From Okapia johnstoni (Eukaryota; Chordata; Mammalia; Artiodactyla; Giraffidae), in the NCBI GenBank assembly GCA_024291935.2, contig CM044313.1, forward strand, positions 89,217,001 to 89,281,000: a DNA stretch of 64,000 bases, read 5' to 3'. The translations under genes were made by a program, and so were the position numbers. Under the pieces are notes generated by a model. That model was not told the origin of the DNA. It saw only the letters and a program-made list of their open reading frames with translations, and ran no database searches. This document shows, one piece after another, positions 11,888-23,308 of the stretch. Within the stretch, counting starts at the first letter, position 1, and each line of letters begins with the position of its first letter.

Positions 11888-12336
11888 AAACATTAGCGTC
11901 ATGAAGATAGCTGAGTGCTGAAGAATTGATAAACGTAAATTGATAAACAAAGCTGAGCACCGAAGAATTGATGCTTTTGAACTGTGGTGTTGGAGAAGAC
12001 TCTTGACAGTCCCTTGGACTGCAAGGAGATCCAACCAGTCCATCCTAAAGGAAATCAGTCCTGAGTATTCATTGGAAGGACTGATGCTGAAGCTGAAACT
12101 CCAATACTTTGGCCACCTGATATGAAGAACTGACTCATTTGAGAAGACCCTGATGCTGGGAAAGATTGAGGGTGGGAAGAGAAGGGGATGACAGAGGATG
12201 AGATGGTTGGATGGCATCACCAGCTCAATGGACATGAGTTTGAGTAAGTTCCCGGAGTTGGTGATGGACAGGAAAGCCTGGCGTGCTGCAGTCCATGGGT
12301 TGCAAAGAGTCGGACATGACTGAGTGAGCTGAACTG
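11888..12336 (+). mobile_element. BovB LINE, 5'-truncated 3' end (449 bp)
   Basis: RTE-clade BovB 3' segment: GCTGAGCACCGAAGAATTGA, a CTGATGCTGAAGCTGAAACTCC block, AGAGTCGGACATGACTGAG. Flanked by AACATTAA at 11880-11887 and 12337-12344 (TSD). The 5' start is odd: a GCTGAGTGCTGAAGAATTGA copy at 11910-11929 is repeated 42 bp later, a local duplication probably made during insertion. It encodes only remnants of the C-terminus of the ORF2 protein. Confidence 0.9.
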
Positions 12337-12565
12337 AACATTAATAATGTAAAAAGATCCATATATACAATATTAAATATGCATACTTGAGTACATAATC
12401 AAATGAGGCATAATTGAAGTATATTAACCACAACCTTAAAAAAATAACTAGAAAACTTAAAATATGTTAATGAATTTTGAAGGAAAAATGTAATTGAGAC
12501 ATGTTGGTCATAACAAAATTAATATATTTAATTTTCTTAATATAAAAAACAACTTTACTTCTTGA

Positions 12566-12773
12566 AAGTGAAAAAAGTGAAAGTGAAGTCACATTCGACT
12601 CTTTGGGACCCTATTAACTGTAAGCCTACCAGGCTCCATCGTCCATGGGATTTTCCAGGCAAGAACACTGGAGTGGGTTGCCATTTCCTTCTCCTGGGGG
12701 ATCTTCCCAACCTAGGGAACCTGGGTCTCTCGCATTGTAGGCAGACGCTGTACCGTCTGAGCCACCAGGGAAG
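12566..12773 (-). repeat. Bov-tA SINE
   Basis: On + it opens with the GTGAAAGTGAAGTC tail typical of reversed Bov-A 3' ends, then CATTCGACTCTTTGGGACCC, and closes with GCCACCAGGGAAG, the reversed head. Confidence 0.92.
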
Positions 12774-13359
12774 TTTGGTTAGAATATTATTTGATATTTG
12801 AGGAGCTAGAAATAAAAAGATTTATAATTTAACAGAATAGAAACTTTTTTTCAAAAATTATTGAAATGTTAATTAATAACTCCTTGAAGTACCTCTTCAC
12901 TCTTAATATATATAGGCTAATAGCAGTGAGCTTTTAGATGAGGACCATGTGAAGGCCTTAAAAACTTCTGAAATAAAAAATCATTAAAATTTCCCAAAGG
13001 CTTTCAATGCAAGCAAAATATATCATTTTTCACAATCCCTAATTATGAATATATTGGTCCACTTTGGTTTGTTTTTATATTGGTGGTGACAGTGCCGAGT
13101 CAGAAACAGTATCAAGAGATGTTTTACAATATAAACATCATAAATATTTTAGTTAATAACTAGTTCCTCTCACTGCTAGACTGTCCCTCAATTTATAACT
13201 CACATAGGTTTGATTGGAATACTATTCACAATTTTTTCCATCTTATAAAATAAATTCCATTCAGATTTCTGAAGACATTTTTTAGTTTTATACTACTTAG
13301 ATATGTAAGTATAAAATCTCAATTTTGAGGCTTGTTTCCTTACCTTTATATATGAGTGA
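12774..13359. other. Unique AT-rich DNA, no gene seen
   Basis: No recognisable repeat, exon or RNA gene. Confidence 0.5.
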
Positions 13360-13369
13360 GATCCATTAT

Positions 13370-13603
13370 ATGGACTTTCCAGGTTGCTCTAGTGGTAAAG
13401 AACCTGCCTGCTAACACAGGAGACATAAGAGATGCAGTGGGTTTGATCCCTGGGTCAGGAAGATCCACTGGAGGAGGGCATGGCAATCCACTCCAGTATT
13501 CTTGCCTACAGAATCCCATGGACAGAGGAGACTGGTGGGCTACAGTCCATAGGGTCGAAAAGAGTCAGACATGACTGAAGCAACTTAGCATGCACTCACA
13601 CCT
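13370..13603 (+). repeat. Bov-tA SINE with perfect TSD
   Basis: Full length from TGGACTTTCCAGGTTGCTC to CAACTTAGCATGCACTCACA. GATCCATTAT at 13360-13369 is repeated exactly at 13604-13613, which fixes both ends and suggests a younger insertion than most SINEs here. Confidence 0.95.
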
Positions 13604-13613
13604 GATCCATTAT

Positions 13614-15853
13614 TCATTGATAAAAACTAATAATTCTTGCTCACAAAATAGTCATGATCTAGGGAAATAGATTGCTAAAATTGCAATTCAAAAAACATTA
13701 AGCTGTAAGGAGGAGACCTTGAGTACAGATGTTACAGCTACCCTGAGGGCCTTCATGTTCTGTACTTTATATAATTATAGACATCTCAAATCAGGCTTAG
13801 AAATTTCATAATGCAAAGTTCATTTTCTTTTCTTATCTCTGCCATTTCAAAAACAGGAGCAGCTACATTGTTATACTCTGTTTTGTCTGCACTCTTAAAT
13901 TCCTGTTGTTAGTCACTTGAATAAGACACATTCAGCACTGAGTACTAATATTTAAATATTAGTTTTTATTAATTAAATGCAAATGACTCAATGGCACTAA
14001 ATATTTTAAGGATTGTATATTCAACCTGAAAGAATTTTTAAAATACTTTTACTTTAAAACCAATTCATTTCATATAACTGCTTAAAAACTATAAAATTTT
14101 AAAGAATACAAAGTTGTTTGATGATTCATTTTTAAGTAGATAAGCATTATCAGTTTTAATGTGATTTAAATAAGAACGTCACTTATCTTTTTCCAATAAT
14201 AATGATTTTGAATTACTTTATCTTCAAATTTTTATACATATTTTACTCAAGTCTAATAATACATACACACACACCAACATGACAGGAAAGCTCAGGATTT
14301 TGAAGCGTGCTCCATCTTACTGAAAAATATTACATACCACTTCCACCTTTACCTAAGAATTCTACTTTTCATTTCAGGAACAAGATAAATTTTATGGCCC
14401 CTCAGCCTTCCGTCTGCAAAGTGTACAATCTAAACATTTTAATTTTTCACTATTTTATTTATTTTTAACTTCAGAGCTTTTCAGCTAACAGTTGAGCTCA
14501 GATTTATATCTTAGTTCCAAGCCCTAGGCTTCCAGCTAAGCCAAATCTATTTATGCTAACGATCTCCAACAGCTGCACTCCGCATTATCTGAGGCTTCTG
14601 GGAGGTCTTCCAAGGGAACTCCGAACAGAGCATATTGCAGCGATCTAGTCTGGAGTACTGAAAATAATGTCCCACCTGCAATGATTTCTGTGCCACAGAA
14701 AACTCACCATAGCTTCACAGTACTCTAAATTGAGAGAGAGGAAGAGAGATAATTCTGTTTCCAAAAGTTTATTCATCCTAGTCTTCCTCCCTTTGTGTAT
14801 TCCTGGGCATATTAAGGATAATGCAAAGTTGCAGGCTGTCACTGCAATCACCTCCATCCACCAGGGGTCCCATTCCCTTTCCATATTCTGCCTCCTGCCT
14901 TTTATGACTTCCTGTGATGTGAGCAGTCGCCCATGGAAAGAACTGGAGCAAACCATACAACATCTTTTCCATTAATGAGCTTAAAACGCACAGCCCATGG
15001 AAATACACTAGTTCTGCAGGAGAAAAATAACTGGAGACTTTACCACCCATCACTCAAATGATGGATGGACATGCTGAGCTATTTCTGTGAGGCACATGAA
15101 CAATCAGAGCTGAAGAGAGTTGTTCAGAGGGACTGCATCAATGAAGCCACCACTCATGAATAATGGCTGCAGTGCCATCCTTTATTGGCATTAATGGTGC
15201 TTAAAATGCATTCTCCAGCATACACATATGCTTACAATTGTAACGAGAGATGAAGTCATTCGCTCTCCCTAGATATTTTTTAACGAACAGATTAGTCAAG
15301 TGATTTGGGTGGTTCAGCTTCATAACTTTTCTAATAAACACTGATAAAAAAAAGTTTTGTTACTGTTTGACAAATGATTCTATCTGCCGAGAACTCTTGA
15401 AACCGCAACGATTTTTTATGTAGAGATGTGCCGAAATACTTGAAAATCACTTAGGCAGCCGACAGACTATTTTATTTGCTAGTTTAAGAGGTGGCCTTAG
15501 CCATTTGCTTCGCCTTCGTCCGTTTGAATGCTGTAGCCAAAAAATGACTGCTACTATGATACAGAATTCCATCTGAAGAGTATTTAAAAAAACACAACAA
15601 AGAACAAAAAGGTCCTAGTGACTTACTTAGTACATAATATAAGGATGCTAAACATATCACTTAGACAACTTAACGTTTCCATATACATGTGCTTGATGAG
15701 AGTTTTTCAGGTTGGAATTGATTTTCAGTATATTTTTAAGATCAGTTTTAGAAATCTGAGGGGTTTTTTATAGGATAAAAGCCAACAGATCAATATCTCT
15801 GTGGTTTATATGAGTAAATGGCAGTTTATGAGGGAAATAAAAAGGATAAAATA

Positions 15854-15856
<3 letters not shown>
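13614..15856. other. Unique DNA including a CpG-retaining stretch
   Basis: 2.2 kb without young repeats. 13960-13990 carries an ATGCAAAT octamer-like motif. 14500-15560 is less AT-rich than its surroundings, and about 15240-15545 holds some eleven CpG dinucleotides in 300 bases, unusual here. Open frames at 14645-14956 (-), 14730-14975 (+) and 14778-15053 (-) overlap one another with no recognisable domain. A conserved regulatory element is possible but cannot be shown from one sequence. Confidence 0.45.

Positions 15857-15917
<61 letters not shown>
15857..15917. repeat. (AT)n microsatellite
   Basis: About 30 uninterrupted AT units, directly followed by the truncated 5' end of a Bov-A SINE. 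It produces artefactual Tyr-Ile frames on both strands. Likely length-polymorphic. Confidence 0.97.
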
Positions 15918-15918
<1 letters not shown>

Positions 15919-15920
<2 letters not shown>

Positions 15921-16023
15921 AATTGGCTACCCACTCCAGTAATCTTGCCTGGACAATTCCATGGACATAGGAGCCTGGTAGGCTACAGGCCATGGGGTTG
16001 CAAAGAGTCTGGCACAACTGATC
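15919..16023 (+). repeat. Bov-A SINE, 5'-truncated
   Basis: Begins in the middle of the SINE at GGAATTGGCTACCCACTCCA and ends GAGTCTGGCACAACTGATCG. The tRNA-like head is missing; the AT repeat abuts the break. Confidence 0.88.
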
Positions 16024-16025
16024 GA

Positions 16026-16198
16026 ATTAAGGTTTCCCTAGTGGCTCAGTTTGTAAAGAATCTGCCTCAAATGCTACAGGAAATCTAAGTTGGATCCCTG
16101 GGTGGGGAAGATCCCCTGGAGAAGGGAATGGCTACCCACTCCAATATTCAGGCCTGGAGCATTCCATGGACAGAGGAACCTTTTGGGCTCGACCATAG
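16026..16198 (+). repeat. Bov-tA SINE, 3'-eroded
   Basis: Head TTTCCCTAGTGGCTCAGTTT, body with GGGGAAGATCCCCTGGAGAA, lost after GGACAGAGGAACCTTTTGGG. Second of three SINE pieces in a row, all on the + strand. Confidence 0.88.
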
Positions 16199-16280
16199 TT
16201 CAACTCTACCAGTGTTTTCAAAACTGACCTAAAAGAGGATCTTTAATTCACAGGCAGATAGGCTTTTAACCAGTTTTACA

Positions 16281-16401
16281 ATGGCAACCCACACAAGTAT
16301 TTTTGCCTGCAAAATCTCATGGATGGAGGAGCCTGGTAGGCTACAGTCCATGGGGTTGCAAAGAGTCAGACACGACTGAGTGACTTCACTTTCACTTTCA
16401 C
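16281..16401 (+). repeat. Bov-A SINE, 5'-truncated
   Basis: From ATGGCAACCCACACAAGTAT to GACTTCACTTTCACTTTCA, the characteristic tail. Third SINE piece in the cluster. Confidence 0.88.
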
Positions 16402-16532
16402 AATTCTTAATATTCATTTCTATTTATTCTATATGTTGCATTTTGAAGATATCAATTATTATTTACTTGGTGATACATTCTCTGAACTATATAAATGCCT
16501 TGACTTGTTACAATAGGGACTTAGAAAAGTGT

Positions 16533-19346
16533 CAGTTCAGTTCAGTTGAGTCACTCAGTCATGTCTGACTCTTTGCAACCCCATGAACTGCAGCACACCA
16601 GGCCTCCCTGTCTATCACCAACTCCCGGAGTTTACCCAAACTCATGTCCATCGAGTCAGTGATGTCATCCAACCATTTCATCCTCTGTCATCCCCTTCTC
16701 CTGCCCTCAATCTTTCCCAGCATCAGGGTCTTTTCAAATGAGTGAGCTCTTTGATCAGCTGACCAAAGTATAGGAGTTTCAGCTTCAATATCAGTCCTTC
16801 CAGTGAACACCCAGGACTGATCTCCTTTAGGATGGACTGGTTGGATCTCCTTGCAGTCCAAGGGACTCTCAACAGTTTTCTCCAGCACCATAGTTCAAAA
16901 GCATCAATTCTTGGGCACTCAGCTTTCTTTATAGTCCAACTCTAACATCCATACATGACCACTAGAAAAAAAAAAGCCTTGACTAGATGGACCTTTGTTG
17001 ACAAAGTAATGTCTCTGCTTTTTAATATGCTGTCTAGGTTGGTCATAACTTTCCTTCCAAGAAGTAAGTGACTTTTAATTTCATGGCTGCAATCACCATC
17101 TGCAGTGATTTTGGAGCCCCCAAAAATAAAGTCTGACACTGTTTCCCCATATATTTCCCATGAAGTGATGGGACCAGATGCCATGATATTAGTTTTCTGA
17201 ATGTTAAGCTTTAATCCAACTTTTTCACTCTCCTCTTTCACTTTCATCAAGAGGCTCTTTAGTTCTTCTTCACTTTCTGCCATAAGGGTGGTGTCATCTG
17301 CATATCTGAGGTTATTGATATTTCTCCCAGCAATCTTGATTCCAGCTTGTGTTTCTTCCAGCCCAGCATTTCTCATGATGTACTCTGCATAGAAGTTAAA
17401 AAAGCAGGGTGACAATATACAGCCTTGACGCACTCCTTTTCCTATTTGGAACCAGTCTGTTGTTTCATGTCCAGATCTAACTGTTGCTTCCTGACCTGCA
17501 TACATGTTTCTCAAGAGACAGGTCAGATGGTCTGGTATGCCCATCTCTTTCAGAATTTTCCACAGTTTATTGTGATCCACACAGTCAGAGGCTTTGGCAT
17601 AGTCAATAAAGCAGAAATAGATGTTTTTTTGGAACTCTCTTGCTTTTTCAGTGATCCAGAGGATGTTGGCAATTTGAGCTCTGGTTCATCTGCCTTTTCT
17701 AAAACCAGCTTGAACATCTGGAAGTTCACAGTTCACTTATTGCTGAAGCCTGGCTTGGAGAATTTTGAGCATTACTTTACTAGCATGTGAGATGAGTACA
17801 CTTGTGTGAAAGTTTTAGCATTCTTTGTCATTGCCTTTCTTTGGGATTGGAATGAAAACTGACCTTTTCCAGTCCTGTGGCCACTGCTGAGTTTTCCATA
17901 TTTGCTGGATATTGAGTGCAGCACTTTCACAGCATCATCTTTCAGGATTTGAAATAGCTCAACTGGAATTCCATCACCTCCACTAGCTTTGTTCGTAGTC
18001 ACGTGTGAAGGCGCACTTGACTTCACATTCCAGGATGTCTGGCTCTAGGTAAGTGATCACACCATCATGATTATCTGGGTCATGAAGATCTTTTTTGTAC
18101 AGTTCTTCTGTGTATTCTTGCCACCTCTTCTTAATATCTTCTGCTTCTGTTAGGTCCATACCATTTCGGTCCTTTATCAAGCCCATCTTTGCATGAAATG
18201 TTCCCTTGGTATCTCTAATTTTCTTGACGAGATCTCTAGTCTTTCCCATTCTGTTGTTTTCTTCTATTGCTTTGCATTGATCGCTGAGGAATGCTTTCTT
18301 ATCTCTCCTTGCTATTCTTTGGAACTCTGCCTTCAGATGGGAATATCTTTCCTTTTCGCCTTTGCTTTTCGCTTCTCTTCTTTTCCCAGCTATTTGTAAG
18401 GCCTCCTCAGACAGCCATTTTGCTTTTTTGCATTTCTTTTCCATGGAGATGGTCTTGATCCCTTTTTCCTGTACAATGTCATGAATCTCTGTCCATAGTT
18501 CATCATGCACTCTATCAGATCTAGTCCCTTAAATTTGTCACTTCCACTGTATAATCATAAGGGATTTGATTTAGGTCATACCTGAATGGTCTAGTGGTTT
18601 TCCCTACTTTCTTCAATTTAAGTCTGAATTTGGCAATAAGGAGTTCATGATCTGAGCCATAGTCTGCTGCCAGTCTTGTTTTTGCTGACTGTATAGAGCT
18701 TCTCCATCTTTGGCTGCAAAGAATGTAATCAGTCTGATTTCGGTGTTGACCATCTGGTGATGTCCATGCGTAGAGTCTTCCCTTGTGTTGTTGGAAGAGG
18801 GTGTTTGCTATGACCACTGTGTTCTCTTGGCAGAACTCTATTAGACTTGGCCCTGCTTAATTCTGTACTCCAAGGCCAAAGTTGCCTGTTGCTCCAGGTA
18901 TCTCTTGACTTCCTACTTTTGCATTCCAGTCCCCTATAATGAAAAGGACATCTTTTTCGGGTGTTAGTTCTAAAAGGTCTTGTAGGTCTTCACAGAACTG
19001 TTCAAGTTCAGCTTCTTCAGCGTTACTGGTTAGGGAATAGACTTGGATTACCGTGATATTGAATGGTTTGCCTTGGAAACGAACAGAGATCATTCTGCCA
19101 TTTTTGAGATTGCATCCAAGTACTGCCTTTTGGACTCTTTTGTTGACCATGATGGCTACTCCATTTCTTCTAAGGGATTCCTGCCCACAGTAGTAGATAT
19201 AATGGTCCTCTGAGTTAAATTCACCCATTCCAGTCCATTTTAGTTCGCTGACTCCTAGAAAGTCGACGTTCACTCTTGCCATCTCCTGTTTGACCACTTC
19301 CAATTTGCTTTGATTCATGGACCTAACATTCCAGGTTCCTATGCAT
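16533..19346 (-). mobile_element. BovB (RTE) LINE, long copy lacking the 5' end
   Basis: About 2.8 kb. The left edge shows the reversed BovB 3' terminus (TTCAGTTCAGTTGAGTCACT), and the right edge stops just inside the 5' region after CAGGTTCCTATGCA. BovB is an autonomous non-LTR retrotransposon, abundant in ruminants and known to have moved horizontally between reptiles and ruminants, with its own endonuclease and reverse transcriptase. I could not find a clear TSD. Two 18-bp spaced copies of TTAAACATCTACA sit at the right edge (19347-19376). Confidence 0.95.
16942..19318 (-). pseudogene. BovB ORF2 remnant (endonuclease - reverse transcriptase)
   Basis: Read from high to low coordinates. 18857-19318 encodes the N-terminal endonuclease half (153 aa) with a catalytic Glu in SELKWTG (residue 25) and GDWNAKVG (129-136). 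A GAA to TAA change ends it, and the same frame resumes at 18817 with QTDYIL and SDH (55-57) motifs of the APE-type nuclease. Frameshifts follow; 17983-18510 is the linker and 17772-18026 the fingers region. 16942-17580 (212 aa) is the reverse transcriptase palm with RQGCILSP (51-58) and an intact YADD (93-96). All main catalytic motifs survive, but at least one nonsense change and several frameshifts make it inactive. A further piece at 16688-16891 is the C-terminus. Confidence 0.9.
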
Positions 19347-19439
19347 TAAACATCTACAGCCTTAAACATCTACAAAGACTCAGAGAATGGACACCAAGTT
19401 TACATTATGTTTAATAGATATCAAGAGAGACTTCCTTAG

Positions 19440-19650
19440 AACCAGGATGGGCTACAAGATTCTACTCCCAGCTATTAGAAGGGTGATTTGCTTAGGTTAA
19501 TTTCTCATGCCTTAGTTTATTCATACACATAATATAGGGGAAAATAATACTAAACTATAAGGCTGTCCTGAAGATGAATTTATTTACTATCTATGATAAC
19601 ATCTCATGCAATGTAAGTGTTCAGTAAATGCCACCAATCACTATATTATG
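19440..19650 (+). repeat. MIR SINE, old
   Basis: A decayed MIR core and 3' half: TTTCTCATGCCTTAGTTTAT, then GATAACATCTCATGCAATGT and GTGTTCAGTAAATG. MIRs are ancient mammalian tRNA-derived SINEs. Confidence 0.65.
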
Positions 19651-19971
19651 AGAAGTGTATCAAGCCAATAGTCACTGCATTAGTGCTGCTCTGTCCCAGT
19701 TAGGCAATGTCACTGAGAAAAAGTTGTTCACCTGTGGAGTAGAAAATAATTTCCCCAGCCTTTCATGGGATCTAGAGGGGTCATATGAGTATAAATGAAG
19801 CGTTTCCCTTGGTACCAAAACAGTTAAAAAAGTGAGTGATCCTTATACACCATTGTATTTAGTTTTGGCTTATGACTCTGAGGCTCCATGTTGTGCTAGA
19901 GCCATAAGATATAAGGAAGGAATCTTGTTCCCTGTATGACTGTTCAGAAAGTCATCTGTGAATTAGAAACC

Positions 19972-20022
19972 AGGTCAGGAAGATCTGCTGGAGAAGAGAT
20001 AGTCTACCCACTCCCTTATTCT
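19972..20022 (+). repeat. Bov-tA SINE fragment (middle part)
   Basis: GTCAGGAAGATCTGCTGGAG followed by TCTACCCACTCCCTTATTCTTGG is the SINE centre. It stops abruptly where a second, more complete SINE begins. Confidence 0.8.
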
Positions 20023-20213
20023 TGGACTTCCCTGGTGGCTCAGATGGTAAAGAATCTGCCTGCAATGTGGGAGACCTGGGTTTGATTCCTGGGTTGGGAA
20101 GATCTCATGGAGAAGGGAAAGGCTACCCACTCCAGTATTCTGGCCTGGAGAATTTCATGAACAGAGGAGCCTGGAGGGCTACAGTCTATGGGGTCCTAGT
20201 CGGACAGGACTCG
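20023..20213 (+). repeat. Bov-tA SINE abutting another
   Basis: Head ACTTCCCTGGTGGCTCAGAT, body to TATGGGGTCCTAGTCGGACA. The 3' half of the upstream fragment does not resume afterwards, so this is either an insertion with deletion or a recombinant. Confidence 0.92.
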
Positions 20214-20915
20214 GTAATTTTTCATATTCATCAATTTGATGAGATATAGCACCCTATTGAATTAATCCACTGAAATGTTGGGTTACAGCAACCACTTGCC
20301 CTAATTAGCTGAACAAGTGCTCTCATTTACATTATAAATGACTTTTGCCTGAAGAATTTTAAAAGCACAAGTCAGTTTAAAAAAACAAATAAATAAATTG
20401 GCCTAACTCCTCACAAAGCTGAAAAAAGTCCTCACTCTAGTGCTCCTTTTGCTGTATTTGTTTTGTTTGCCTGTTTCCTTTCCTTTAACAATAGTGTTTA
20501 TACGCTTGAGTGAGTGAAAGTCATGCAAAAGCAGTGTGGATCTAGCTTATAACGCGTGTAACGTTCTAGGGGGTATGGCTCTACCTTGTGAAATGATATT
20601 GATTAAGGGCATTGTTGTTTTGATGTTAAAATACCATGGTAGTGGTTCTGGGATTCGTTTGTTTTCTCTAAATGATATGCCTATCAGGCTTGTCTGTGAT
20701 ATTCTTCTTTATCCTATCAACACTCCAAAAATATGGAAACAATAGGGCATATGAGAGATTTGAGTTGGTTTATATGAGCTTGTGTGGGTATGAAGGTAAT
20801 TTATCAGTTCCCATGCAGAATTAGAAGTGGAAGAGAGGAGTTTTTTAATTTATTTTTTTGTAACTTCAATATATCTGAAACCACGGAGGCAGGGGTTCAT
20901 TCTTTGTTTGATTCT
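20214..20915. other. Unique DNA, no gene seen
   Basis: Includes an open frame at 20536-20745 (+, 69 aa) with no recognisable domain and no splice or homology support. Confidence 0.45.
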
Positions 20916-20916
20916 G

Positions 20917-21025
20917 CAGTGTTCTTGCCTGGAGAATCCCGGGGACGGGGGAGCCTGGTGGGCTGCCGTCTATGGGGTCTCACAGAGTCGGACACGACTA
21001 AAGCGACTTGGCAGCAGCAGCAGCT
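20917..21025 (+). repeat. Bov-A SINE, 5'-truncated, GCA tail
   Basis: From TGTTCTTGCCTGGAGAATCC through GGGGACGGGGGAGCCTGGTG to CGACTTGGCAGCAGCAGCAG. The GGGACGGGGGAGCC and TCTATGGGGTCTCACAGAGTC variants with the CAG tail mark a distinct subfamily, shared with 30249-30379 and 37952-38092. Confidence 0.92.
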
Positions 21026-21489
21026 TTACTTTAGGAAAATGTTTTTATTAGAGGGATTTTTAATTTCTTACTAAGACTTTATTTTCCTTCAAAAAATGAA
21101 ATTATTTTCTTTCAAGAGGTTCTGTATTGTCATATTTCATATTTTGTGGAATTTTATATTGCTAGAATTTCATTGTTCTCATTAAACTCTTTTCTATAAC
21201 TGTGACGACAGAAAGAGGCAGGCATTAGAGTTAAGCCAAACTTTGTTTGGGAACCAGAGTGGAATTGGGACGGACAGTTGTCTGTCTTACTGTTTCATAA
21301 ATTTATCTGAAATAGAGAAGCTTAAACGACGACTGCTTATTATTACACATAAACTTTAAACATCAGGATTCACAAGTGCCTCCGTGGGGGTTCTGGTTTA
21401 GGGCTCTCTGAGACTTATCTCCAAAATGACACACAGACCATCAGACAGGATGTGAACAAAGGAAGCCAGGGATAAACTGTAAGCATTCT
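21026..21489. other. Unique DNA, no gene seen
   Basis: No recognisable repeat or exon. Confidence 0.45.
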
Positions 21490-22003
21490 TTTTTTTTAAA
21501 TTGAAGTATAGTTGATTTACAATGCTGTGTTGAATTCTGGGATACAGCTAAGTGATTCAGTTATGTATACATATGTATATGTACCTAAGTATAGGTACAT
21601 ATATATGTATAAATTCTTTTTCATATTCTTTTCCATATGCTTTATTACAGGATATTGAGTTTAATTCCCTGTGCTATACAGTAGGACCTTGTTGTTTATC
21701 TGTTTTATGTGTAAAAGTTTGTATCTGTTAATTCTCAATTGCTAATTTATTCCTCCCCACTCCCTTTTCCTTTTGGTAATCCTAGGTTTGTTTTCTTTGT
21801 TGGTGAGTCTGTTTCTGTTCATGAATAACATCATTAGCTACATATTTTAGGTTCCATATATAAGCAATATCATATGATATTTGTCTCTCTCTTTCTGACT
21901 TACTTCACTTAGTATGCTAATGTCTAGGTCCATTCATGTTGCTGCAAAGGGCATCATTTAATTCCCTTTTATGACTAAGTAGAATTACATTGTTTATATA
22001 GGA
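21490..22003 (-). mobile_element. L1 LINE 3' part, right half displaced by a BovB
   Basis: On +: TTGAAGTATAGTTGATTTAC, CCCTGTGCTATACAGTAGGA, TGCTGCAAAGGGCATCATTT, the reversed L1 3'UTR and end of ORF2. The copy breaks at about 22003 and resumes at about 24375 beyond a BovB. Confidence 0.9.
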
Positions 22004-22188
22004 AAAGATTAGAAAGGGAAAGACTAGAGATCCCTTCAAGAAAATTGGAATACCAAGGGAATATTTCATACAAAAATGTTCATAATAAAGGACAGAAACA
22101 GCAGGGACCTAGCAAAAGCAGAAGAAATTAAGCGGAGGTGGCAAGAACTATACAAAAAAGTCTTAATGACTGAGATAATTACAATGGT

Positions 22189-23308
22189 GTGGTCACTCAA
22201 CTAGAGTCAGACATGCTAGAATGGGAAGTTAAGTGGGCCTTAGGAAGCGTTACTATGGACAAAGCTAGTGGAGGTGATGGAATTCCAGCTGAGCTATTTC
22301 AAATTCTAAAAGATGATGCTTTTAAAGTGCTGAACTCAGTATGCCTACAAATCTGGAAAACTCAGCAGTGGCCACAGGACTGGAAAAGGTCCGTTTTCAT
22401 CCCAATCCCAAAGAAGGGCAATGTCAAAGAATATTCAAACTACTATATAGTTGTGCTTCTTTCACATGCTGCCTTTTGAATGCTCAAAATCCTTCAAGGT
22501 AGGCTTCAATAGTACGTGAACTGAGAAGTTCCAGATGTACAAGCTGGATTTAGAAAAGGCAGAGGAACCAGAGAGCAAATTACCAACATCTGTTGTATCA
22601 TAGAAAAAACAAGGGAATTCCAAAAGAATATCTATTTCTGCTTCATTAACTACACTAAAGCCTTTGACTGTGTGAATCACAACAAACCATGGAAAAGAAG
22701 TGGGAATACCAGACTACCATACCTGCCTCCTGAGAAATCTGTATGCAGGTCAAGAAGCAACAGTTAGAACTGGACTTGTAACCACAGACTGGTTCAAAAT
22801 AAGAAAGATGTCAAGGCCGTATATCGTCACCCTGCTTATTTAACTTTATGCAAAGTACATCATGTAAAATCCAGGGCTGGATGACTCGAAAGCTGGAATC
22901 AAGATTGCTGGTAGAAATATGAACAATCTTAGATATGGAGACAATGCAAATCACTTTAACCTAAGGGCAGGAAGCTGAGAGAAACTAAAGAGCCTCTTGA
23001 TGAGTGTGAAAGAGGAGAGTGAAAACACTGGCTTAAAACTCAACATTCAAAAAACTAAGATTATGGAATTATGCATGGCAAATAGATGGGGAAAAAGTGG
23101 AAATAGTTGCAGATTTTATTTTCTTGGGGTCTAAAATCCATTGTAGGCAGTGACTGCAGCAACAAAATTAAAAAGATTCTAGCTCCTTAGAAGAAAAGCT
23201 ATGGACCAAACTAGATAACATATTAAAAAGCAGATACATCACTTTCCCACAAAGATCTGTATAGCCAAAGCTGTGGCTTTTCCAGTAGTCAGGTATGGAT
23301 GTGAGAGC
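22189..23308 (+). pseudogene. BovB reverse transcriptase remnant
   Basis: 22189-22479 encodes the RT fingers region (MDKASGGDGIPAELFQ near residues 24-39, IPIPKKGN about 70-77). After that the frame is broken many times. The catalytic YADD site is destroyed (reads as a Tyr-Gly-Asp-Asn type sequence near 22935). More decayed than the copies at 16.5 and 38.2 kb. Confidence 0.85.

Noticed and set aside
14645..15053. Overlapping 80-100 aa frames on both strands
   Set aside because: Mutually overlapping on both strands without a recognisable domain or codon signal; kept only as a possible conserved non-coding area.
15801..16088. Open frames with long Tyr-Ile runs on both strands
   Set aside because: Produced by the (AT)n microsatellite and a SINE.
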